DNA from: Heligmosomoides polygyrus polygyrus | Lineage: Eukaryota > Nematoda > Chromadorea > Rhabditida > Heligmosomidae | Reading direction: 5' to 3' | Assembly: GCA_947396885.1 (NCBI GenBank) | Contig: OX377205.1 | Location: forward strand, 64,142,969 to 64,206,968 | DNA length: 64,000 nucleotides | Shown: positions 55,701 through 64,000 of the stretch, in pieces | How positions within the stretch are numbered: position 1 is the first letter of the stretch | Layout of the letters: each line of letters begins with the position of its first letter | The notes under the pieces: model-generated | Seen by the model: only the letters and a program-made list of their open reading frames with translations | Databases searched by the model: none | What the model was told of the DNA's origin: nothing | Program-made: the position numbers and the translations under genes

Positions 55701-57385
55701 TGGAGACAATTTGAACGTGAATTTAGCATTTTTGACAACTTTCAGAAGTCAGCCGATAGAAAGTAGGTGTTGTGTCTTTCTCCGACAAGTCTGGTATCAG
55801 TTCATCGACTTGGAAATGACAGAATGCCTGATTGGCCTGGATGGGATCAGAGAACCTCATTTGTTTGTTTTTGATGTCAAACATAACATCCAAGGTGGGT
55901 GGCTTTCACGGAGATGTAAAGAAGAAAAAAAGCGTTACGTCATTAAGCTTTGTTAGCACTGGAAGCGCATTAAAATGAGAAAAAATCTGAAAGGGATCGA
56001 AAAAGTGGATGAAGAAGGACCGCCTCCACGGCTGTCTTCTGTCGCCAGGCGAACGGAACGGCAACACGTGAGGCGCTCTGCTGCCGATAATCGGGCGCGA
56101 GCCATGGCTAACGGCAGGCGTTTGCTAGTTTACACACGGGATAGACTTGGCACGTCTTCTCATATCATGCCTGAGCTTTACTCTGCGCATTTCTCCATCC
56201 ATCAACTGCCCCTACAATTACTGCAGTATTGACGTGCACTCAAAGTAAGTAGACGAAGCAAGCGGAACGCCAGTAATCCTGTCAGAGCAGTTCCAGAGAG
56301 AGCCTCCTCTCTTTGAAGCAGCATGTGCTTTCTGAGTCCAAAGAGGATGAGTTTGTACTTCTATCAAATCCTGTGGATGTTGTTCTGTTCTGCATATTTA
56401 GCTCCCACAATTACTTACTACTCCCGTCCATAAACCTAGCAAACTGCAGCTCTAACCACAGTTCACCCACATATATCAACCAAATAAATGTTAGGTTGGT
56501 GATAGTGGAGCCAATTTCGTGTAACACATAACAGCTTATTCAACGAAGGCTTTGTTTGCGTGCAATCGTAGGAAGAAGAATTAAAAGAAACTTCTCTTGC
56601 GTCTCCACGGGTGTATTGCAAGCTAAACATCACCTGAATCTCTATCAGCATGTCAGATTTAAATTATAAGCGTAGTCCTGTGTAGCCAAACATCGCAACT
56701 AGATTAAATAGAGGGCAACAAAATAAAATAAAGAGTAAATCGTACAGAATAAGAGAACAATCGTGGATTACGCCACAGTCGTGCTGTGATCGACATTCGC
56801 ACTGCGCTCACAAGAGTGGCATACCGTAGAGTAAAATCCTTCCGAATTATCCAGGGTTTCTTTTATAACCACGGCGATGTAGCAAATAAATCTTCGCCTA
56901 CAAATTTAGGGATAGCGGTACCAACAGGCGAGCTGCATTCTCTCTTGAAGGCTTCACAGAACACTACGCTGCTCAACTGGCTCGTGAGCCGCTGCCATTT
57001 TTCTATGAAAGGTACTAGAGAACGCTTCCCAAGGCCAGGCATAGCCTCACCATTAGAGAATAACTCCACACGATTCAAAGCAAAGCCAATGCAGAAGCGA
57101 CAGATGCACTTCTGGTCGCGGACGTTCAAGGACGTTGACAGCGGTGGTTAAACAAAACAAAAAGTCGTATCTCGATCCCGAGAACGCCCCCACTCGTCGA
57201 AACCAAGCAAAGCGTGTCCGATGCTCGTGGAATGTATGCTAACCCAGCTTCAGAATTCGTTCGATTGCACGACTGCGAGCTCATGTATGTGGAAAATGGG
57301 GAGCTAAGAGGAAACCCTCAGGGCGGTAGTAGGGAAATGGCCGTCTTAATAGGAGGCCAAACAAGGACCTACTGATACAATTGAT
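52750..57385. other. Long intronic stretch, no supported gene
   Basis: Open frames at 54639-54965 (plus, containing SSYEEMEEDYQERFPRGRPA) and 55975-56232 (plus, Arg-rich) have some coding character but no splice sites or family I can support. A GTGCATAAGAAG duplication sits at 54087-54112. Nothing else recognised. Confidence 0.4.
54639..54965 (+). CDS. Unassigned open frame
   Basis: A 108-codon plus-strand frame ends with an acidic/basic stretch (YEEMEEDYQERFPRGRPAEG, then ETNHSREEESVVRNRCF). The second half has a composition unlike random translation. There is no recognised family, promoter or splice context, and it lies in an intron of the minus-strand gene. It may be a transposon remnant. 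Confidence 0.2.
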   Translation: MNNTVKDQMTYFSRSGRDPRELIAPAILIVYEHRPLGSDPGNYAGLMRSSYEEMEEDYQERFPRGRPAEGDTLYEGGGRFLAKGSRNDSKGETNHSREEESVVRNRCF

Positions 57386-57389
57386 TTGT

Positions 57390-57660
57390 TTTTTATAGTT
57401 ACTAAGAACCTTAATTTTGATAAGCATTGTAAGGTCGCTGCAAATAAAGCGATGGTGGTGGTCTCCAGGCTGTTTAGAGCTTTATCTGCAAGAAGACCTG
57501 AAGTCCTCATGCAGGCCTATAGATCCTAAATAAACCACTCCTAGATTACGGAACGCCAGTTTTCTCACTGTATAAGCGCCCAGTTATGGAGAAGTTTGAA
57601 AAGGTCCAGAACAGAATAGCTTTACAAGAAAGCTAATGACCCGAATGCTTGGGTTCTTGT
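57390..57660 (+). pseudogene. LINE reverse transcriptase C-terminal fragment
   Basis: The plus strand reads FDKHCKVAANKAMVVVSRLF and RALSARRPEVLMQAYRS, then after a stop a YGTPVFSLYKRPVMEKFEKV-type segment (across frames) and QNRIALQES. This is the post-catalytic thumb region found in CR1/Jockey-like LINEs. Everything else is missing and the frame is broken. Confidence 0.65.
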
Positions 57661-57679
57661 ACGAACAAATTTCGACCAG

Positions 57680-57681
57680 GC

Positions 57682-57751
<70 letters not shown>
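57680..57751. repeat. (TA)n microsatellite
   Basis: About 35 TA units, abutting the foldback element on its left side; a shorter, impure TA tract lies on the right at 58788-58827. Confidence 0.95.
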
Positions 57752-57756
<5 letters not shown>

Positions 57757-58789
57757 TTCCCCATAAGTCTTCGCCGTTTTTTCAACGATTCACTGCAGAT
57801 TGCGCCGGCGGTCTCTTGCATAGCACTGCATAGTTTTCAAAAGAGAATGATTTGCTCTATCAGAACGTATATCGCATTTCTTTTTTAATCATGAATTTTG
57901 TCAATTTTTAGGCCGTTGAAGTGAAAAGTGAAAAAGTGAAAAAGTAGCCATTTGCGCACTTGTTCTCTCCGCTTATGTTTATAATTTTTTGCGCAGTTTC
58001 TTTATAGCATTTGGAAGATAATGTTCTGTGTGTTCAAGAATATGTGTTAGTGTTATTTGCTCATTTGTCCTTTATTTAGGCCATCAAATTGGGACGCCCG
58101 AAGAAGGATGGTTATTTTTGCCGACAGCTCCTGCTCTATGGTTGGACTTTTTGGGTTGGTGTTATATGTCATTCGAAAAAAAATGCCTTGCTCTATAAGA
58201 ATTTGTGTCGCTTTCATCGATTTCTATTGAATACCAACAAAATGCCAAAAAGAGAAGAACCGTCTTCACCATCAACTCCTTCTCCTTCTTCTGTTGTTGA
58301 TATTCGACAGAAATCAGCGTGAGCCAATAAACGCGACACAAATTCTTATTAAGCAAGACATTCTCTTCCAAACGACATATAACACCAAGCAAAAAAGTCC
58401 AACCACAGAGCCGGAGTTTTGGTAAAAATTCGGACGGGAAAGTCAAAATTCCCAATTTGATGGCCTAAAAATCAATAAAGGACAAGTGAGAAAATAGGAC
58501 CAACACATATTCTTGTAGCACAGAACATTGTCTTCCAAATGCTATAAAAACTGCGCAAAGAATTACAAACCTAAGCGGAGAGAACAACTGCGCAAATGGC
58601 TACTTTTTCACTTTTCACTTTTCATTTCAACGACCTAAAAATTAACAAAGTTCATGAAGAAAAAAGAAATGCAATACATGCTCTGATAGAGCAAATCACT
58701 CTCTTTCGAAAGCTATAAAAGAAACCGCCGGAGAAATCTGCAGTGAATCGTTGAAAAAAAAAAACGGGGGGACTTATGGAACAACCTTA
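57751..58789. mobile_element. Foldback (long inverted repeat) element in a TA tract
   Basis: The two halves are inverted repeats: 57752-58232 against 58295-58788. Landmarks such as CAACGATTCACTGCAGATT, GTGAAAAGTGAAAAAGTG, GTTCTCTCCGCTTA, GGTTGGACTTTTT and AAGAATTTGTGTCGC on the left all recur in reverse complement on the right. The ends read TAAGGTTTCCCCATAAGTC and TAAGGTTGTTCCATAAGTC and lie against TA repeats, consistent with TA-targeting Tc1/mariner-type ends. The central spacer is about 60 bp. No transposase is encoded. Confidence 0.85.
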
Positions 58790-58829
58790 TATATATGTAT
58801 ATATATATACATATATATATATATATACC

Positions 58830-59560
58830 TCAGTGATGAGGCAATGCTTCAGCGTAGAGGCTCACCCCTCATTGTGAGTGTACGTGCGATGCATGCACAT
58901 CTCAAAGAATGGTGACGATCAGGGATCGGGAATTTTTTCGAAAAAAGAGGAATATGGAATTCAGCACGGAAGGGATCAGAAAGGGCGGAAATCTGAATAC
59001 GGAACACGGAAAAGAAAAGAACACAAAACTCACTACTTCATTTAACTTCCCACGTGGATTTCGTGTCAATTCTCAATCTACCGAGTATCTACTGAGTGCC
59101 TCGCTTCAGGTCACGGGCTGTGATCGTACCCAAGTGCTCTGAGCTGTTCAGTGATGACTGATACCTCTTATGATTGAGCTCCTGCAGTCACAAATAGATC
59201 GGTAAAAGCTTATCGGTGATCACTGAACCGGTACCTACGTCGTTTGAGACATCAGTAATAAAGCACTGTTGTGGAGTTTTCAGTCCATCGGGTTTTTCCG
59301 ATAAGAATTAAAATGTGAAATCAGCTTGAAGGTTAAGCGCGAGGTGCTACGATTCTTCGTGGCGACTTCAAGTGGCACAAAGAAATGGTTTTCACGATAG
59401 ACCCCTTCATAGACAACCCAAGGGCATTTCCACCATGTCTATATGGTTCGTTGCAAAGGCGGGAGTTCCGTAACAGTTCTCGAAGTCTTAGCTGCACTAA
59501 AGGAGGCGAACAAGCAAACCAAGTTTTTCACAGAGTCAGTCAAATGAAGCGCATAGCACA
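58830..59560. other. No supported gene
   Basis: Short frames only, between the foldback element and the next exon. Confidence 0.4.
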
Positions 59561-59565
59561 CTCAC

Positions 59566-59690
59566 CGCCGTTCCGTTCGCGACTCGTCCATTTGTTGAGG
59601 AGTTCACGTGCTTCACTACGATACCTGTTTCCGCCATCACGTACGGAAGTGTCGAATCGAGACGCTCGCGCGCTCACCGAGGGACCGAGG
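59566..59690 (-). CDS. Exon of the minus-strand gene
   Basis: The acceptor is CAGTTTCAG and the donor G|GTGAGT; the exon is 125 nt. One base completes AG from the upstream exon (Ser), then LGPSVSARASRFDTSVRDGG, NRYRSEARELLNKWTSRERN and G, leaving one base. The SEARELLNKW stretch could be a short helix. Phase agrees with both neighbours. No family recognised. Confidence 0.7.
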
Positions 59691-60215
59691 CTGAAACTGT
59701 GAAGCACTAGCTGATTCCCTATAACCTGCACTCATCAATCAGTACTGCTGCCAGGCACGAATGGCCGAGTAGAAGACCCAAACCCAGAAAATAGCTGCCA
59801 GCAGCTGTTCGCGAAGACGTGAAAGCCGGCCGGCCGCCGTAAAGTACCCTGCTGATTAATTCGCGCTGACGATGATGATGACTAATCGTACTAGACGCCG
59901 CGTTGAGAAGCAAAGCCAGGGTTAAGATGTGGTTCAAAGACGGCAGTACGTACTTCCATTTCTTGTTAAGGAAAGTCTTCGAAATGTCCTCGAGAGAAAA
60001 TGAATTGCAGACTCCCGGAGCCAAGCGAACACAATAGTCAGCACAAGTGATTGGCGGCTTTTATAAAGCTGCGTGAAATTGGAGACCCAAAGAGGGATTT
60101 GTTTAAGCATGTGATTGTTTGAGTCGGTACGACCGTCCAATCTGACAGTTCTATGATTGCTCCACCAGCTGCCCCCATATCATCAGAGATTGAGCGTAAG
60201 CATGGCAAGCGTTAC

Positions 60216-60404
60216 CTGGAGACCTGAGCAGCTGTCCTAGCGGCGTCGCTCGGGCCGTTCGAGGCGGCATACCGTGACGCGACAGTGCCGCGAGCCGACG
60301 GCGATACCGAGTAGTGCGGCTTCGGCTCGAACCGTCCGGCGATCGCTGACGAATGGTTTCGATAACCCGCCGTTGAAGGCTTGTTCCAGCGTACTGAGTT
60401 CCAG
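60216..60404 (-). CDS. First exon of the minus-strand gene visible here
   Basis: The acceptor is GCTTTAG and the donor CCAG|GTAACG; the exon is 189 nt. In the preferred frame one base precedes WNSVRWNKPSTAGYRNHSSA, IAGRFEPKPHYSVSPSARGT and ASNGPSDAARTAAQVS, leaving AG, which the next exon completes. A second frame is also open (SPDGSSRSRTTRYRRRLAAL), but the first joins in phase and has a GC-ending codon bias. The exon has an acceptor, so the start codon lies further right. Confidence 0.6.
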
Positions 60405-60429
60405 CTAAAGCATCGTCTCAAGCTCTGAA

Positions 60430-61140
60430 GACACTAAAAATGCGTAGACACGGTGAGTACCTCGTCCCGTAGGTGCTCGGCTCTATCGTACTGGCTAGGG
60501 TCTGTGAAGTTGGTGTCGTTCTACCCGCAGTGTTGGCTGACCATCTTCTGTAAAAGTGACATTGCGACGGAATCGTTCATCTTTTCATCTTTCAAAGACC
60601 TTAGTTGTTATGAAGTGTGACGCCGCAACGCCTCTCCTCAATGGAGATCTCGGTTTCCTATAGTTGCTTAAGGAGGAGAATATGCCCACTAGAACTTTTG
60701 CCAAAGAATCGCCTTTTTAAACAGCACAAATCTCTTTATTTAAATGCATTTGCTAAAAACTATGGAGAAATAAGAGTGTCATGAACTTAAGGTCAATTGT
60801 AACCAGAGCGTCGGGAGTTTCCAAAACATAGCAAAGGGCGGAATTTTTTGGATGGTTTGCAAAGTATGTCAATTAGTTGCTCGCACACAGAAAACCGCCT
60901 TCAGCGAAGAATTTCGCCAGGAGCAACAGTTACTAGCACCAGCGCTAGCATACTGCATGCGTTAGGGAAGGATGCCAGCTGACAGCCGTAGTTTGGAGGA
61001 AGATGCATGTCATCCCTGCAGCCTCGAGCGATGATTGTAACTGTCTTCACATCAGCAGCGGAGTCGGGGATCAGAGCTGCGGACCACTTTTACTTCGCCT
61101 TGTTTCCGGCCCGCTCCGGTAGGCCGTGAGCTCGCTGACG
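60430..61140. other. No supported gene
   Basis: Intron or 5' flank of the minus-strand gene. No further exon could be placed. Confidence 0.4.
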
Positions 61141-61145
61141 GCCTG

Positions 61146-61462
61146 GCAGTGGTGGCGCAGCGAAAGAGCAAGCGGCATAGCGGGAAGCACATGGATGGCT
61201 TGAGGTTCGATTATTCTACTCTCACGACAACAGAGCTTGAAAAAATCGCGGGATGGGGAATGGGTGAGAAAGGTGGTTGGGCTAGGAGCACCGATTTGCA
61301 GGAAACTTCATTCAAAAGAGGTACTTGAGGCGCCGGCCGCGGGTATGATGTGTTTGGCACGAAAGTTTCAAAACTACACTGACAATACTCGTAGGTTTCA
61401 TAAACACTGGACTATTGTTTACGAAACCTACGAGAAAAACTGATATCCCATTCGGGATAATA
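61146..61462 (+). repeat. tRNA-derived SINE-like repeat, family D
   Basis: The head GGCAGTGGTGGCGCAGCGAA resembles a box A, and GGTTCGATTAT at 61204 a box B with appropriate spacing. The 3' part has an inverted repeat (GTAGGTTTCATAAAC against GTTTACGAAACCTAC) and an ATAAATAAATAA tail near 61460. Boundaries are approximate. Confidence 0.55.
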
Positions 61463-61469
61463 AATAAAT

Positions 61470-63325
61470 AACTCAAAGTCAAGAATAAATAAGCCCATTA
61501 GGCGAAGTTTAGGCGAAATTGGTGAACCTGACCTGGTCCACAGTTACTCTCTTATATTATAGATAATATTCTACATATATTAATATGGTAGACGGCTAGT
61601 ATTTCAAGATATTCGGGAGATTCAAGATTGGTGATCAACAGTCCACACGACACATTGTCCTCCTCCTTGCATATTTTTCGACCTCTAGAGTCGCGATAGC
61701 ACTATTGTGTCGAAGAAACTATAATAGTTTCCATTCCGGCAGAGATTTCCCTTCTATTGCATTTGCAAAGCTTTGACTTGCCATGTGGCATCTTGTTTTC
61801 CTCTAGTTTTCAAAAAGTTGTTCAGGAAGTGCGAAAATCCTGCGTCATCTAGTAGTCGAACCGCAAGCGTGCATCCCACGCGTCTCACGCTGATTGGCTT
61901 CTATATTTCAGTGTGGCTCGTACACGTTGTTCGCCGCCTACTTGAACACAACGCAAACATACCAAAGTGGGAATATTCCGCAACTCCTTTGCGCGAGCCG
62001 ATTCATGATGTGGAACGCATAATTAAAACCTGCGTTCGAAGCTGTATTCTTCGGGGTACGTCTTATCTCCGAGTGATTCTCTGCCCTATATCCATAGTAT
62101 TAACATTCACAACAACAACTGTGTGTGGTATAAGCTTCCGGTGAATTCTGGGTCATGATGATCGTCATAAATACATAATGCACTTGACCCAGCACGACAA
62201 TCCCTATAAATGAAGCTCCTAGAAAGTGCTAGCGCTCAATATCATGGAGGCCGCTATTCTTTTGCAGCGTCGAACTGCAACGAAGACAAACTGCCGGAGG
62301 TGGGTGATTCTCGTCACGCGAAGAAGCCTGCGAGACGACGCTTTCATGGCGGCCTTTATAGTTGCAGCATTGTCGCCAAATCATTCAAAAACAGATGTCG
62401 AACTCGACATCGCTACTACGCGCTACTGCTTGCCACGGCGTTGTCTAGTCCAACCCTATAGCTCGATATCGCTCAGAGCTAGCACAGCCTCGTTTCAAGG
62501 CATGTCAGATTGCAAAAACAGCTGTGGGCTTGGCAGGCTCAATTTAAGGTTCGAGAATTGAAAGGGGGTCGTATTGTGACGCCGTTTTGGGGACGGACTC
62601 CTATGGTAGGATTCTTTATCTCTTAATAAGTCGTTTTTTTCCTGGTGGGCTACGACAGTGTTCAGACTCACGCGCAGCTTCGTCTTCCGAACTTAAGGAT
62701 TTGGAGTTGGATTTTAAAATGTTTCAAATTATGATTGTTCTACAGTTAAAAATAAAGATTTTCTGTCGGTTAGATTTCGAATCAGCGAGAGGTTTTCAAA
62801 TTTTCAGATTTTCATGGGTGTCATGGACACGATAATTTTCTCTTGAAAGAGCGACATCTACGTCCGAAAATGCACTCTATATTATTTCGACTGTTAAAAA
62901 CTAAGGATGACCTAAGTGCTTTCCCTACTAGATTTTTGAAGCGCCCTTCGAACCTTTCGCGGGATAGCAACCGAAGGATGGACTTCTGGCGGAAATAATA
63001 TTCTCCCCTCTGAAGGAAACAACATCACAAAGCGAAATTATAAAGATAGCGAAAATAAGAGATGAAATTTTAAGCCCTGTTTGACACCCAGTGATAAAAC
63101 AAGATCTTTTGATACGATTTTCTTTATCATCAGGCGTCTCGTTTTTGGATTATTTGCCGAGAAAAAATCGTCCACCCCTAAGCACATGGAAGCTGCTAAT
63201 TTTAGACCCTGCTTTTTGTAGAAGTTTCATTTCTTTTAGTTTTCAGTGCTCTACGAAAAATCTCTGTGCTACGTAATTTACGTGCGGCAACTGCGTTCTC
63301 GGATATAATCGAAACTGGACGTTCA
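61470..63325. other. No supported gene
   Basis: Short frames on the plus strand (61773-62144, 62210-62561) lack splice support. This could hold the promoter and 5' UTR of a plus-strand gene starting at 63331. Confidence 0.35.
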
Positions 63326-63330
63326 CAAAG

Positions 63331-63344
63331 ATGATTATGACTCG
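63331..63344 (+). CDS. Possible first coding exon of a plus-strand gene
   Basis: ATGATTATGACTCG is followed by a strong GTAAGTTCG donor. It would encode MIMT plus two bases of Arg. The frame is also open upstream to a stop about 50 bases earlier, so this could instead be the end of a longer exon. Supported mainly by phase agreement with the exon at 63892. Confidence 0.35.
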
Positions 63345-63891
63345 GTAAGTTCGTTGAATTTTCCAAAAACGGCTGTTTGAAAACAGAGGTTATACACTCC
63401 GAAATCGCAAAAATTCATTCGAGTCCTTCTCGCTGGACAAATATCGGGCAGAGGAATTTTTTGTTTAGTCGGTAGTGCCATTCACCACCTACCTCCATCT
63501 CTCTTCTTCATGATGAATAATACCTCATACTTCCTGCTGCTCTTACACCATGAAAAATTCGAAAAAGTTGACACACACATATGTACTGCTCAATTACTAT
63601 ACTATTACAATTCTCCTTTTACATATTTGTACCAAACTGCATTCAGACCTAACAAAAACCGAATTTCCATGTGTAACGTTTTACGATTTTCAAGCTCTTA
63701 CAGAGATATGCGCCTTCGCACTGCACAATAACTTTCTGTTTTCCTGTTTCTATTTTTTGATCCTTTTTCTTATGTGTGAAAAGGTGAAGCATTAACTTTA
63801 GAAAAAGTGTAGAATTCTTTCTAGCCTATCTAGGTATTTTATCTAGAAACATAGAATTCTTTCCTTCGTCGCTCGTTGCTTTTGTTTTCAG

Positions 63892-64000
63892 ATGGACGAC
63901 GATACGATGGGAGACGAGCGAGGACCACGATCCATATAAGACCATCGACCGAGCCGGAACAACGGGGAGATCATCACCGACGTCACTTCCGACTTCGTCC
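63892..64000 (+). CDS. Partial exon running off the right edge
   Basis: A TTGCTTTTGTTTTCAG acceptor precedes an open frame. Joined to the exon at 63331 it would read WTTIRWETSEDHDPYKTIDR, then AGTTGRSSPTSLPTSS. A second frame (GRRYDGRRARTTIHIRPSTE) is also open, so the frame depends on the upstream exon. The direction is opposite to the large gene. Not recognised. Confidence 0.45.

Larger units (their letters stand above)
16557..60404 (-). other. Span of a large multi-exon minus-strand gene (possibly two)
   Basis: All exons listed below on this strand share the same style of sequence: Ser/Arg/Lys/Pro-rich, low-complexity, no recognised catalytic fold. Reading phases agree at each junction within 60404-50884. 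Within 29708-16557 they agree at every junction except the unresolved end of the exon near 21.5 kb. The middle (33061-32922 and its joins) is not resolved, so one 44-kb gene or two adjacent genes are both possible. Introns range from 55 nt to over 10 kb, and most of the mobile elements of the window sit inside the long ones. No start codon was found; the 5' end lies right of 60404. Confidence 0.5.

Noticed and set aside
57651..57833. Open frame with Tyr-Ile repeats
   Set aside because: It is the translation of the (TA)n tract.

Overview
This window looks like nuclear DNA of a parasitic nematode, most likely a clade V strongylid such as a hookworm. The evidence is threefold: spliced exons with short introns (55-85 nt) and TTTCAG-type acceptors, an RTE-type LINE of the kind abundant in hookworm genomes, and a dense load of nested, decayed transposons. 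No bacterial features (operons, Shine-Dalgarno starts) are present. The genus is an inference; nothing in the sequence fixes it.

Genes. One large multi-exon gene, or possibly two, runs on the minus strand from about 60.4 kb down to 16.56 kb. I assembled its exons by hand from splice signals and reading-frame phase. The first block (60404-60216, 59690-59566, 52744-52670, 51126-51015, 50959-50884) is phase-compatible throughout. The second block (29708-29453, 29303-29233, 29147-29107, about 21697-21450, 21323-21285, 18819-18731, 18672-18336, 18272-17997, 17269-16941, 16881-16557) is phase-compatible at every junction except the unresolved 3' end of the 21.5 kb exon. An exon at 33061-32922 lies between the blocks and cannot yet be joined to either with correct phase. 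The product is low-complexity, rich in Ser, Arg, Lys and Pro, with no catalytic domain I recognise. A second gene may start on the plus strand at 63331 and run off the right edge.

Mobile DNA fills the introns and flanks. 3.9-5.6 kb: a PIF/Harbinger-like element with a TTA target duplication. 7.2-9.6 kb, 12.1-12.8 kb and 45.1-46.3 kb: RTE LINE fragments. 10.67-11.56 kb: a mariner with ~110-bp inverted repeats. 14.06-15.98 kb: a hAT-like element with an exact 8-bp duplication, carrying a SINE. 23.3-24.9 kb: a tandem array of 283-bp units, each with a tRNA-like core. 26.9-28.9 kb: a Penelope-like element in head-to-head arrangement. 33.8-39.6 kb: a BEL/Pao LTR element with an env-like 3' region. 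39.6-40.9 kb: minisatellite and satellite-like repeats. 43.5-47.5 kb: a foldback element split by a second hAT-like element, which itself holds an RTE fragment. 47.7-48.8 kb and 57.4 kb: other LINE fragments. 57.75-58.79 kb: a foldback element in a (TA)n tract. A 316-bp (TG)n microsatellite sits at 13.7-14.0 kb beside a perfect 40-bp-arm hairpin.

All family names come from recognised motifs and element structure; no database search was possible. The most notable structures are the three-deep nest at 43.5-47.5 kb, the tandem tRNA-like array, and the paired Penelope copies with a hammerhead-like core.
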